A DNA stretch of 64,000 nucleotides from Vitrella brassicaformis (taxonomy: Eukaryota > Sar > Vitrellaceae). The notes beneath the pieces are model-generated. The model was not told the origin of the DNA. It worked only from the letters and a program-made list of their open reading frames with translations, and did not search any database. How positions within the stretch are numbered: the first letter of the stretch is position 1; every line of letters starts with the position of its first letter. Position numbers and translations under genes: made by a program. Below are positions 34,185 through 46,571 of this stretch, piece by piece. Location: positions 21,424-85,423 of the forward strand of contig CDMY01000406.1 of NCBI GenBank assembly GCA_001179505.1, read 5' to 3'.

Positions 34185-35513
34185 ATGTGGGTGGATGTGT
34201 CCGCAGGTTGTGTGCAGGAGGAGATTCGTTTCGCCATCTCCCCCGAGTTGGTGGTGTCGCGCCTGCTGATGGCCCCCCTGCTTCCGCTGGAGGCCGCAAT
34301 CATCACGGGCAGCAAGCGCTTCACGGCCTACGACGGCTACGCCAGCAGCTTCACCTGCACCGGCCTCTGCACCGACCCCGCCCCCGTGCACCCGCGCAAC
34401 AAGGCCGTCCACAGCTTCGTCGTAGCCCTCGACGCGACCAACTTCCACCATGCCGACCGGTCGGTCCAGTACGGTGTGGGCAACATGCTGCGGGAGACCA
34501 ACAAGGCCCTGGCGGCCGTGCAGTTCAAGGACGTCAGAGCAGACAGCCTCGCGTTCGCATCTGGTGAGTGAGTGATTGAGGGGGAGGGCGGTCGGTGGGG
34601 CGATGCTGGGACGACACACACGTGGTGTGCGTGTTTGGGGTGTCTGTCTGTGTCAAGGCAACTGGGGCTGCGGTGCGTTTGGGGGCGATCCGCAGCTGAA
34701 GTTCCTGCTGCAGTGGATGGCGTGCAGTGTGGCGGACCGTGCGCTGCACTACTACCCCTTCACGGACCCCCGCGTCAAGAAGATGGCCGACGTGGTGCAG
34801 ATGCTGCGGCAGGGCCAGTGGACGGTCGGGCGGCTGTGGACCTTCCTCCTCGACCGCAGTGCTGACAGCACACTCAAGACCAAGGGCGCATTCAAGACGC
34901 TCTTCGAACACCTCAACCAGACATACGCCGTGAGTGGAGAGAGTGCGACGGACACACACGCGGAGATCCATGCAATGCATGCATCCCCCTGTGTGTGTGT
35001 GGTGGGGATTGACAGGAGGAGGAGGAGGATATTCCCGTGCCGATGGAGGAAGAGGAGGCCCTCCCCGCCGACCAGCCTATGGACGAGGCTGAGCTCTACT
35101 TCAGTGGACTGGTGGGTGGGTTGTGGGCAAACATCACCAGCACACAGAAACACACATACACACACACACAAATGAGTGCATCCAACGGTTTTTGTGTGTC
35201 ACACAGGGCGGTGATTTGGATTTCGGCGAGGACGAGCTGCTGGCTGGCCCGCACCTGCCGCCCGACGATGCCGACATGGGCAACTACGAGCCCCCCAAGA
35301 ACAACCATTCTGACGGTACGGACGCCCGACCATATGCCAAGGTGCCCAGTGCTGAGGAACCTGTTATGTGTGAGTATCTGTTGTGTGTATGTCGGTCGAT
35401 CAGCTGTGATGCGCGACACGGGGCGCGATGAGTCGGGCATGGATCGCCAGGGGTTCGACGACTTCCTCCTGGCACACATGGGCGGCGGCAGTAGCGCCAG
35501 CGACGACAAGTGA
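33054..35513 (+). CDS. Poly(ADP-ribose) glycohydrolase
   Basis: ATG at 33054. Exon 1 (33054-33783) encodes a helical N-terminal region and ends ...RCLGGGVLSQG; exon 2 starts at 34207 with CVQEEIRFAISPELVVSRL. Spliced, this gives GGGVLSQGCVQEE, the PARG catalytic signature with its tandem Glu. Further PARG landmarks are IITGSKRFTAYDGYASSF, VVALDATNFHHADRS, MLRETNKALAAVQF, GNWGCGAFGGDPQLK and LQWMACSVADRALHYYPF. The enzyme hydrolyses ADP-ribose polymers after PARP signalling. A separate acidic tail follows (EEEEDIPVPMEEEEAL, DLDFGEDELLAGP), ending GGGSSASDDK at 35513. The 300-N gap falls entirely within intron 1, so no coding sequence need be missing. MON2 is convergent on the far side. Confidence 0.93.
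33805..34104. other. Assembly gap (300 N) in PARG intron 1
   Basis: Exactly 300 N, likely a nominal gap size. The donor GTGAGG is at 33784 and the acceptor CAG ends at 34206. The sequence after the gap is CT- then TG-repeat rich, which probably caused the gap. Confidence 0.97.
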
Positions 35514-36042
35514 CAACTAGGGGCAACCAATATGGCATAGTGGAGGGAGGGAGGGAGGGAGGGAGGGGGGAGAGAGATGCTTAGCCATAGCGTGGTGAGA
35601 GATAGAGGGATGGGCCCTGCCTGCTTAGACAAATTGATTGGTCAGACGGACGGAGGCTTCCCCCCCAATCATCGTCCATGAGTGAGTGCATGTGGGTCTG
35701 TCTGTGTGTGTGTGTTGTGTACAGTGTGGTTGCCCGTCGGTCAGACGCTGTTCGTTCCATCCAGTCAGTATGGACACAATTACGGCATCAATCGCCGATG
35801 AGTCGAATTCGTGAGTCCATCGCATCCGCCAGCCACATGACAGACACAATCGCCATGCCACGCCACGCCGCCACACACACAGGCAGAAGCATGATAAATA
35901 GGCTCACTCATTCACTGACTGACGGCCACACCACATTCTCTCACCGACAAACAAAACACAAATAAACAAACCGCCACATAGCCATTCCAGTAAGGACCAC
36001 TAACTCTCGGCCCATACTCAGTCACTCGATGGCGATTGCAAA
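35514..36042. other. Convergent intergenic region, PARG / MON2
   Basis: Contains a (GGGA)n run at 35543-35570 and otherwise no feature. Both flanking genes end here. Confidence 0.5.
35543..35570. repeat. (GGGA)n microsatellite
   Basis: Tandem GGAG/GGGA copies just downstream of the PARG stop codon. Confidence 0.85.
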
Positions 36043-39000
36043 TTACTCCATCATCCCGTTGGCCGCCCCATGGTGTCCACCCGAGCTGCTCAGCTCGGCC
36101 TGCAGGGACTGCATCGGCACCAGCGAGGCGGGCTGCGGCGAGCCGGAGGCCGCGAGGGGGTTGACGGCCTGCAGACCCAGGGCATTGCCCAGCTCGCTGA
36201 ACACACGCTGCAGCTCCTGACGCAAATGCCTTGAGTGGTGGGATGGGGTGGGACAGCAAAGCACACAGACAGATGGTGTGTATGTGTATGTGTATGTGGC
36301 TCAGCTCAGCTGCTCTGTTTGTTGTCTGTCTGTCTGTTGTGTTAGCTATGGTATGCCTTAATTGCCGCCTACGCGTCTTTGGATGCGATTGCCGCCGTCA
36401 GCTCAGGGAAGAGCGCCATCAGGTGGCACTTGGACCCTGCACAGACAGTACAACGACACACCACACACCACACACAGCTGATCTGATGCCCCCAGCCTTT
36501 TGCCGCCCCCTCCCCTCCCTGTCCGTCTGTCTGTCTGTCTGTCAGATGCGATGCTCACTCACCGGCGACTTTGCAGGCCTGCTGTATGTGTGTTGGGAGG
36601 ATGTGTGCGTGGCAGTGTGTGAACACGGCGGGGTCGATGCTCAGCTGCCGCAGCTGGCCCAGCAGGAAAGACACCTCGTCGAGACGCGGCTTCGGCAACG
36701 GACACTGCACCGCACCAGCCAGAGCCACATGCCATGCAGCGCAGAGAGACATTTTGGCCGGCACCGCTGAGCTGAGCTGAGCTGACCTGTCCGCTGGTCA
36801 TGTCGTCTCTGATGAACTCTCCCAGGATGGTGCGGCACCTGTCGAGCAGCACCGGCAGGGCCGCCGACGCCAGCACCATGTCCAAACTCTTCTCCGCGGC
36901 TGGCTGCTGGGGGGCTGGGGCTGTCTGCGTCTGTGTGTGTGGGCCGGGGGGAGGGGGGCGAGGGGGCGGCGGGCTGCAGATCTCAAACAGCCTGCAGTGC
37001 AGTCGATTCGCCGGAGAGGCAGGATCACACACACAGATGCATTGCTTGTGAGGTGAGCTGAGGTTCTGGTTGGTTGTTTGCCCACTCACTTTGCGAGTGC
37101 AGTTCGTGCGAGGAGCGGCCTATCGCGGCTGACGGCGCAGTAGTGGTCCAACACATGAATCTGCACCAACAAGAGAAGGCATTACTGACACACTTAGGGT
37201 GGTGCTGCTAATGCTCTCTGGCCAATGAGTGACGGACTGACCGACCAGCATGTGGAAGATCCTCTTAGCGTCAGGGATGGCGGCGGCCAGCCCCCTCCCG
37301 CGGCGCACAGTGAGGATGTCGCACGTCCTGCTCTTGACCACATGGTCATAGACCTCCCCCTCCTTGAGCAGCATCTGGTACTCAGCCCGCCCCAGGTGCT
37401 TCAGCCGCCCAACGTCCCACTCCAGCACCAAGTGACGCACCACCAGCCCCACCGACAGCCAGTACCGCTCAAGCACCTCCCTCTCCCTCTCCCTCTCTCG
37501 TGTAGCCGTCGTCACTCCTTCCCGGCCGCTCAGTGCCCGCACGGCCGTCATGGTGGATTGCAGCAGGTCGAGGATGCCCTCGTAGCCCAGCTTCCAGTAC
37601 CCAAAAGTGCTCAGTGACGCGCCCGAGTGGGTGGACTTGGTGCGCACGAGCAGCAGGAAGGTGTGGAACAGGAAGGGGACGCACTCGAGCACCGTCCACA
37701 CCCCCAGCAGCTGTGGCGAGGTTTGGCTGTCGGCTGGCGAGGATGACGGCGTGTCTGTGTGCTGCTGGGGAGGGAGAGGGGGAGAGGGAGAGGGCATCGT
37801 GGACGACGGCAGGAGAGGCCGTCTCGTTGCCGCCTTCCTTGTCTGCTGAGCCCCTGCCCGCTGTTGTCGCCTCTGCCGGCCGTCCCCTACGCCCACAGGC
37901 CGCTCGACCACAACCACGCTCCCCCGCTGCGGCAGGCTCACAGCCCGGCACACCGACACACCTGTCCGCCTGTCCACAGCATCTTCCATCTCTCCCCCGT
38001 CGGCAGCAGCACTCGCCGCTCGCTGCTGCTCGTCCGTCGAATCGGCCGTCTGCTGCGGCGCGGTGAGGCCGTATTGGATGGACGACGGGAGCAGCGGCGA
38101 GTGGACGCCCTTCTGCGCTGTGTGTGTGGGTGGAGGGGCGGGGGGCGGGGGAGGCGACGGGCGCCCAGGTGGTGAGAGTGTGGGCGGCATGAGGTCTGCG
38201 AGGATGGTGCGGACGGACTTGCAGATGAGGGAGAGGGTCTTGGCGGCGAGGGCCAGCTTGTTGCTGTCGACGAACATGATGCGCGGATGAAGCAGCACGT
38301 GGCACAGCTGACACACAACAGAAAGAAGATCACTCACACACACTCACACACACACACGCACACACAGGCGCTTCTTTCCCCTTAGTCTGTGCAGCAGACA
38401 GACCTGTTGCCATATCCTGGGCACGGCGATCATCACATGCTCCCTCCCCTCCCCCGCACACCGCCGCACCTCCCAATCCAACACAACAACGCCCACACCG
38501 CCCCCGCCATTGGAACCGCCATCGTCCACACGGCAATAATGCGCCGGCACCAGGCCGTAGCCCTCCCCGCCCCCACTCACAACATACGGCTGCCCCAGCA
38601 GCTTCTCAACGTACTCGAGTACGAGCGACTGGGGGTACGGCACGCGCAGCGTCGAGATGTGGTAGAAGTTCAGCTCCATGAAGTTCTCCTCGGGTGTCTG
38701 GGGGCCGGGCTTCTTCTTGTCGGCTTCTGGGGCGTCTGGGGGAGGGGGCGGGGGAGGGGAGGTGGCTGGGAGGGACTGCGGGAAGTGTTTCTGGTACTGG
38801 GCATTCTTCTGCACGCACTTCCTGCAACCAAGGGAACAAACGAGCCAGCAATGAGGTAGGAGTCTCCCTCTGATCTCTGCGCCCGTCTGCGTGTGTGTGT
38901 ACCAGGGCGGCGTGGGCTGTTTGGTGTAGGCGTTGACCGGGGGCAGCTGCCCCCACCCCTCCTCCCTCCTCTCGTACGCCTCCATAACGCGCCACTCGTC

Positions 39001-40520
39001 CACCAGCCCCTCCCCATCCACAGAAAGCCGATCCAGCGACGGGGGCACATCCGTCCTTGCCCGCACATAGGGGTCGAACCGGTCGATAGTCGACCGCACG
39101 GACGGCAACCCCTCCTCAGCCAGAGCGTAGTGCCTGGAATGCTCGAACTGACGCTTGTAGGCGGCGAAGCAAGAGGCGTATGGCGGCGCTGAGAGGGGGA
39201 GGAGGGAGGGGTGGGGGGAGGGGGAGGTGAACAGCGATGGGAAGATTGCGGGGCCGTCCAGTGGGCGGCCGTCGGTCTCTGCCGGGGGGGTCGGCTGCAC
39301 ACACGGCGACACTGCTCCATCCACCGGCGACGCTGAGAGAGAGAGAGAACACGCGATGAGCGAGTTTCTTTCATGTGTGTGTCTTGTCTGTGGTCTGGTC
39401 TGTGTGAGGAAGTTCGGACCTTTTCCCCCGTGTGAAGGGTGTGTGTGCGGCAGCTGGACTGGTGTGGCATTGGGGAGGTAGTAGCATCTCGAGGTGAGGA
39501 GGCTGACGAAGAGCTGTGTGACCAGGAGGTGGTGCACGGGCTGCATCGACGAGGCGTGGCTCATCCGCACCTCACCCAGACTCTGAACCAGCACCTGCAC
39601 ATACACACACCCAACACATCACGATACTCACGGGCACATCCACCACCCCATGGATCCCCCCGGGCGTGGCGTACTTCAACGAACTTCTCGGGTATGACGT
39701 CCATGTGGCTTATCTGCTCGCCCACATAGCGGAAGATACTCCAGCCGCTCCCCCAGACGGAGAACCACATCCGGTCGCACACCACCACCCCCTCGCACGC
39801 CACGCACTCCTGCCAACCCCACCCAATTTCCATGCGAATCGCCGCCTGCTGCTGCTGCTGATGCGGCTCTTGGAAGGTCTCCCCTTGATCGGTGACGTCT
39901 GTGGTGTCACTGGTGGTGTGGTTATCGTTGCGTGTGATATAGATGGGCTGCTGGCTGTTGGGAATGCGGATCAGGTCGGCCAGCGTGCGGGCGGCAGCGC
40001 TGCTCACTGCACCAAGCAAGATACCCCACACAGACGACAGACATAGACAACATGTGTTCGAATGCACTGACTGACTGTCCGCCTGACCTTCGACAGAGGG
40101 CGCGGGGAAAGACCCCTGTGTGTGCCGTGCGTCGCTGGTGGTGTCTGCCAGCGTCAAAGCCGCCCTGGTGAGCTCCAGCAGCGCCAGGGCTGCCGGCGCG
40201 AGCGACTGCAGACCGACCACGGGCACATAGCCATTCAGCACACGGTACACCTGAAGACACAAAGACAAACCTCACCACCAGACACGTAGCCAGGTCTGTG
40301 TGTCTGACTTACCCCCTGCAGCGTGAGCACAAGAGTCTCGTCCCACTGCTTGACGACAGAGTCGCGGCTATGGTGGATGACCAGGGGGGTGGAGGCGCCC
40401 CCAACAGCATGATGGTGTGCGGTGGAAGGAGTGGTCGGCGCCGCTGTCCCATAGAGAGCCAGGTGGTACCGCTGATGAACCTGGTGCAGCGTGCGAACCA
40501 ACACCTCCACCACACAGCTG

Positions 40521-40552
<32 letters not shown>

Positions 40553-43500
40553 TTTGTTCTGCGAACTAACTAACAGGTTCACCCATTCCCACCCACCCTG
40601 TGTGTACGTACCTCTTCCAATAGGCGGCTGGGAGCAGTTTCCCATGAGTCAGCAGGATGGACGTCAGTGTCCTCAGGGCGCAGTTCCTCACCTCCGGCCG
40701 GCTGTCGTAGCTGAGGCAGTGCAGCCACAGCAGAATCTCCGACCACAGGGCCTCGGAGGACGTGTCGCTCGTGTCGTCCTCCCGCCGCTGCTGGCGCTGG
40801 CGCTGGCCGGCCGTCTGCTTCTGCCGTAGGGTGAGGGTGTCGGTGATGTTCCAGAGGAAGCCGACAGCTCGGAAGGACGTGTTGATGCCCAGACACTTGG
40901 TGGAGGCGAAGGCGCCCACGGAGCTCACAAGACCCACCAGGCTGATCTGCATCGAGTGGAATGAAATGCAGCACAGAGTCATGTTGACTTGTGCGTGCGG
41001 CGCAGTGTGTGTTGTGTGGGTACGTTTGGTGGGATGTGTTCCGTGAAGTCCTGCAGGATCAGCTCGATCAGCTGGAAGAGCAGTCCGAGCGTCCGCCTCC
41101 CCAGCTTGCTGGGCGTCTTGCCCGCCACTCCCGGGCCGCCATCCATCTCTGCCGCCCCCTCCCCTCCCCCAGCCACGCCCTCGCCCTCGCCCTTGGTGGT
41201 GCCCTTCATCGACTCAATCTGCCGCTGGATGAACCTGTGTGCGAGCTCGAACGTGTCGCCGAACTCCTGTGCGGTTGCCTGGCCGATCCATTGGATGATC
41301 CAGCACCAGGTGGGGGAGCTGAGGATCTGACCCTTGGACTGCAGGAAGTTGAGCATGCCCTCCACCACCTTGAAGCGGACGTCCTCGAAGTTGGACTGCG
41401 TGAGGTCGCCGAAGGGCGCCAGCAGCAGGCACTGACAGTCGCTGAGCAGCGCCGCATCGAAGCCCTCACCCCGTTCCTCGGCGTCGGACAGACGAGCCGC
41501 CACCAGGACGCCCGGCATCCCACGGCCCTCGCGCGGCACAAACGGCTCCACCTCTGCATGAGCACACAGAGATGGAACGATGTTTGCCTCCCTCCTGTGG
41601 CCATGTGTGTGATCGGCCTCACCTCTGCTGCTCTTGTGCTCCTTGTCTTGGTCTTCACCCGTCTCCTTCTTGGCGCCCATGAGTACCTTGACGGCATGCT
41701 GCACCAGCTGCCACAGCCCCAGCACCCCCTGCAGCCGCGGCGAGGACGGCAGGCTCCGCGTGTTCCACACACACATCAGGTAGTTGAGCAGCAAATCCCA
41801 TACCGCAAACAGACGCGGCAGATTCCTCCGGTCCAGACACAGCCCCACAAACACCAGCCGGTTGAGCGCGAAGAGCCACACCTGGCTCTCGCTGCCGTCT
41901 GCCAGGGCGTCTCGGTCGGTGTCTGGTGGACGGGATGATGGGGGGGCGGTCGATGAGGGGATGGATGAGCTTGGAGCGCTTGCCGTGGATGGGGTCCTCT
42001 TCGTGTCTTCCGTAGATGCGCGTGTGACGGGCGGCCGGTTGCGGGGAGCGACGCGCATCCGTCCAATGCCCCCGCTCTCGCCCTCCTGCTCATTGTCGTC
42101 GCCAAATGCGAAAGCGCCGCTCATGGACAGGGCCGGGGGGTTGTAGTCGGCCACTCGGGAGGCGTCCCTCTCGTCCGGCACATCCTCAACCATCTCCTCG
42201 CCAGCCGCGCTCTTCATCGACAGGTAGTCCTCAGACACGCCGATCACACGCGCCATCGACTGGGCGTCGATCTCGGCCTGCTGGGGGTCCATCTCGCTGG
42301 CGTCACGATCAGCAGAAGACGGGGCAGCAGGGGCGGATTTGTTGTTCTTGTCGCGTCCTAGGCCCTCGAAAAGCAGCTGTGGCGTGGCTGCCGTGGCGAG
42401 TGTGGGTGTGGGCTGGGAGGGGTCCTTGGGGTGGTTGGGGGATCGGGTGAAGGCGGCGGCTGGGGGCTGTGACGCATTCTGCAGCACCTCCTTCTCGATG
42501 TAGTACAGCAGGTGCTCGCCAAGCGCGCTCACGAAGTCGACCCAGCTGTCCTCCCCCAGGTAGCAGCAGGAGTGAAAGAGCGAGTCGAAGCCCGTCCTGA
42601 GCACCGTCAGCTCGGCCGTCAGCACAGCGCTGTAGCTGGGGCCGCCCTCAGACGGGCTCGCAACAACACTGGCTGTCCCCCCTGCCGCGGCAGAAATGCT
42701 CGTCCCACCTCCACTTGTGGGCGGTGGTGCGGCCGCCCCGGTGGTGGGCTTCTGTCCGGTGATCTGTGACGACGGGAGGTCGGTCAGGACGGCCTTCCTT
42801 TGCCCACACAGGACGGCGTACAGCTCCTCATAGGCCTTGAGCACGATGGACCACCCCTTGCTCCCCAGGATGCCCCCGAAGGCGCACGAGTGGCAGAGGT
42901 TCATCAGCGACTTGAGGCAGATGATCGACCGGCTGTCGAGAAACCGCTGCGGGCCGACCGTGGGGGCCGCTATCGACGCGTTGGGCGAGAAGGGGAGTGC
43001 GAATCGCGTGAGTGACTGCAGGGTGGCCTCCCGGGCCTGGTCCAGCTGGAACACCCCTACACAGCAGAGGAACGTCTGGAGAGACCGCAGTAGAGGGTGC
43101 AGCAGCAGCTCATCGGGCAGGCCGCCAGAGGAGCTGACGGCCGTGGTGAGCAGAAGCGTCAGCGAGGAGAGAAGAGGCGGCCATGTCGCCGAGAGGATGT
43201 CGCTGCAGTGGGTCTGGTATTGCGTGAGGGGGTGGGGGAAGTAGTCGACACGAAGGGCGTAGCCATAGCGGTGGGCGAACGCGGCGAGGGGGAAAGGGGT
43301 GGAGGCGGGAGGGGGGGCGGACAGAAGGGAATGATCGGAGGAGTCCACCACCCGATCGCTCTCCGCCTCAGTGGACGCTGCACATCACACCAACAACTTT
43401 ACAGGATTGTTTCCACGCACCCCCCCGTGTGTGTCGGGTGCTCACCGTGGAGAATGAGGTTGTAGAGGCTGACAATAATGGTCAGCAGGTTCTCGACAGC

Positions 43501-46146
43501 CAGGCCCAGACAGATCGCCAGTGTCAAGCCCTCATTGGCCGCCCCGGCCACAACAGCTCCTGCCTCCTCCTTGGCGCCACTCATGCCGCCCCCCGCCCCC
43601 CCGGCTGACGACACACTCGCCTGTGTGGTCGGCTGCGACGTCATCTTCGTCTGGAGCAGAGCCTGCGGCACCTCAGACTCGCTCAGCAAATCGAGAAAAC
43701 AGTACTTGGACGGCCGTGATGCCGCGAAGTGTGGCCGATAAGGCCCTCTCTGCTGCTGGCCGTCCTCATACTCGCCGTCAGCCCGCCCCATGTGAGCGGC
43801 GAGTGTCCGTGCCAGCAGGTGGGCAAACGAGGTGCTGAGGACGTTCTTGCCAACGGGGGTAGGGAAGGGGAAGGCGTATGGCATGGCTGCCGCGTGAGCA
43901 TGCTCAGCGCCGCCGCCGGTGGTGGTGGTAATGGGCTCTTCCTGGAGCTGGTGTTGTTGTTGGTCCACAGTGGGTTTCCTGCTGCTGCGGCTCATCGGGT
44001 GGACTACGCCGGAGGTCGGCAGATGCAGCACGGGGAGTGGGAAGAGCAGGCACTGACACTGCACGGCGAGCAGCAGCAGCGCCTCCACTGTGGTGGACGT
44101 CTGCGGCTGCTGCTGGTGCTGGTGGGTGACCCCGCCGCCCCCGGTGAAGCACACGTGGTGCACCACACGCCCCAGACTCTCCACGATCTCCACCAACGGC
44201 GGTGTGGGTGAGGGGGAGGTGGTGCTGTCGCCTCTCTCCCTCGCCGCGGCGCCGGCAGCAGCATAAGGGGTGAAGAGCTTCTTGACGATGGGGGGGTTGT
44301 TGCCGACTTTTGTGTTGATGAACTGCAGCAGGAGGGCCGTTTGCCATGGGAGGGCGTCGGCGTGGAGATAGGGGAGGAGGACGGTGAAGAGGACCTGCAT
44401 CTCGTCCAGGAGATGGTCGAAGTAGTGGTCCATCAGCAGACCCACCAGACGAAGACACCTGATTGATAAATCACACCGACACACACAAGAGGCAGGTCAT
44501 GGGCACAAAGAAGGCAAAGCATGGTTTTGTGACCTGTGTGGCTGACCTGACGAAGACTGGGAAGTCCCAGCACTTTCTGAGGTTCTTGAGCAGCACCGTG
44601 CACACGTGATGCTTCACCAACAGGAAGAAATCAACTACCTGAACACACACACACACACACACCCCTAAGTCGCCTGCTGCCGTGTTCCCACTAACTAATG
44701 CGAGTGAGTGCCTGACCTTGAGGAACAGCTCAGGGTTGGTGCTGATGGTGGTGTGCAGCAGCTCCAGACACAGCGCCTTGGGCAGGTCCACCGGGGAGAG
44801 GTACACCCCTCCCTCGCCGCTATCCATGCCGCCCCCGCCCCCACCCCCACCCTGGCCGCCTGCTGCTGCTGCTGCTGCTGCCGCTGCCGCTGTGTGACCG
44901 TCCACCTGCACCTGCGACCCCTCCCTCTCTCTCTCCTGCTGCTGCCGGAAATAATACTGGTAAGACTGCTGACGGGACAGCGGAGATCTCGGCGCGCCGC
45001 TCCCTCCGCCGCTGCCCGTGACGATCGACATGCCATGGTGGCTGAGCTTCCTCACTGGCCCACTAGTGCCGCCCCCCTGCTGCACCTCTGGATCGCACAG
45101 AAGCGTCAGGTCCTGAAGGAAGAGGAAGAGCGTCCTGTAGGGGCGGGGGAATGCCGGGGAGGGGGGCGGCAGGTAGGGGCACACGCATGGCGGCTCGTAG
45201 ATGTGGTGTGACGCCGACGCCCTCATCTGGGGGGGCGGGGGGCCCTTCCAGATGAGGGGCGATATCTGGTCGACTGACAGGGGCAGCGCCGAGTGCTTGG
45301 GTGAGGTGGGCGGGGGCGGGTGGGTCGACAGCGTGTAGTTGGCCGTCTCCACAAAGTGAGATGCCAGCTGACGCAGACCTGCACACACACACAGACACAC
45401 ACAGACACACATGTGGTGGATGTTTCCCTGCTGCCGCCGTGAATGAATGGATGGATGGATGGATGGATGGATAATAGACACGTACCTGCGCATGCCGTAT
45501 GGTGCACGACGCTGCTTGACGAGCGATAGAGCATCTGGAACACCTGCAGCAGGCTGGCCACCACCAGCTCGCTCTCCACCAGCCCGACCGCCAGCGCATT
45601 GCCCGCATCGCCCTCGGCAGATGAGGGCGGCGACAGCAGCAACAGCGTCGTCTGGACCACCTTGAGCTGAATCGACTCTCCAGACGGCGTCACATTGGGC
45701 AGAGGGCCGCTCGTGGCCGACGAGGCGATCTGCGCGATGCCGCTGCTGCCCTCGCCGCTCGCTGCCGCGCCCTGTGAAGCGATGAGCTCTTTGAGAAGGT
45801 TGATGCAGAGCGGCAGCGTCTGTGGCGGGAGGATGCGGCACTTGATGAGCTTCTGCAGGCAGGTCAGGGACACCAGCACCAGCTTCGGTTGCGCAGTGTC
45901 ACACGCCATCAGCAAACACTTGAAGACCTCATCAAAGGGGAACTGGTGATGGGACTGGGCCGCCTGCTGCTGCTGCTGCTGGTCTTCCTGCAGCTTGTCC
46001 TTGTAGTTGCGCAGCTTGAGGATGGCCTTCTCGACGCCCTCCTTGATGGGATGATGCTTCTTCTTGCACTCGGCCGACAGAGAGCGGATGTCGTTCTCCA
46101 CGTCGACACACAGCGATAGCAGCGACGCCACAGCCGCCGAATCCAT
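36043..46146 (-). CDS. MON2-like Golgi/endosome trafficking protein
   Basis: One very long gene with ATG at 46144-46146 (MDSAAVASLLSLCVDVENDI), stop at 36043-36045 and more than a dozen introns. Near the N-terminus, DEVFKCLLMACDTAQPKLVL and SLTCLQKLIKCRILP match the DCB domain of BIG/GBF/MON2 proteins. LRLVGLLMDHYFDHLLDEMQ is in the region equivalent to the HUS box. The middle matches MON2 well: SIICLKSLMNLCHSCAFGGI, GSKGWSIVLKAYEELYAVL, LGLLFQLIELILQDFTEHIP, SFRAVGFLWNITDTLTL and VRNCALRTLTSILLTHGKLL. The last exons hold the MON2 C-terminal region (FGYWKLGYEGILDLLQSTM, ELQRVFSELGNALGL). No Sec7 domain is seen, as expected for MON2, which acts with ARF-like GTPases and flippases at the trans-Golgi and endosomes. 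Long Gln, Ala, Gly and Pro runs are inserted between conserved blocks. Confidence 0.85.
45442..45472. repeat. (GGAT)n microsatellite in a MON2 intron
   Basis: Tandem ATGG/GGAT copies between MON2 exons 1 and 2. Confidence 0.8.
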
Positions 46147-46571
46147 CGACAGATCTGGCTCACCAAACCGACGCGTCAGTCATCGAAACCGGAACGTAAG
46201 CATGGCAGGGGAATGGCACATCGCCGGATCTACACACCATGACGCAGATCCTCTGTGCTTGGCGCTGAGCTCGCAGACGTTCGGATCGCGCGGCGACAGA
46301 AACTCACCGCAGAAGGCGCGTGTAGGGGTGCCATGATGGACAGACGGCGGAATGATGAAGATCTCGCTGCAGGCGGGATGCATCACTGATTGAGGTGGGC
46401 AGTCAGGCACAGGGATAGATCAGAAGCCCTTCTTGCCATCTTTCTGTTCGTCCGTGTGTTTGTCCTATGCAGGGCGGCTTGACGCGGATGGGCTCCCTTC
46501 TCAGCATTTGCCTTGGATACACAAGCAGGTTAGGTAGAGCATGACGCCACGCACACTGGCTGGCAAAAGGC
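46147..46571. promoter_or_regulatory. Divergent intergenic region, MON2 / ankyrin gene
   Basis: 425 bases between two divergent ATGs, so promoters of both genes are expected here. No repeat or further exon noticed. Confidence 0.45.

Noticed and set aside
36043-46146. Splitting the MON2 region into two or three genes
   Set aside because: Conserved MON2 blocks occur in the right order from the first to the last exon and no convincing internal stop/ATG pair separates them.
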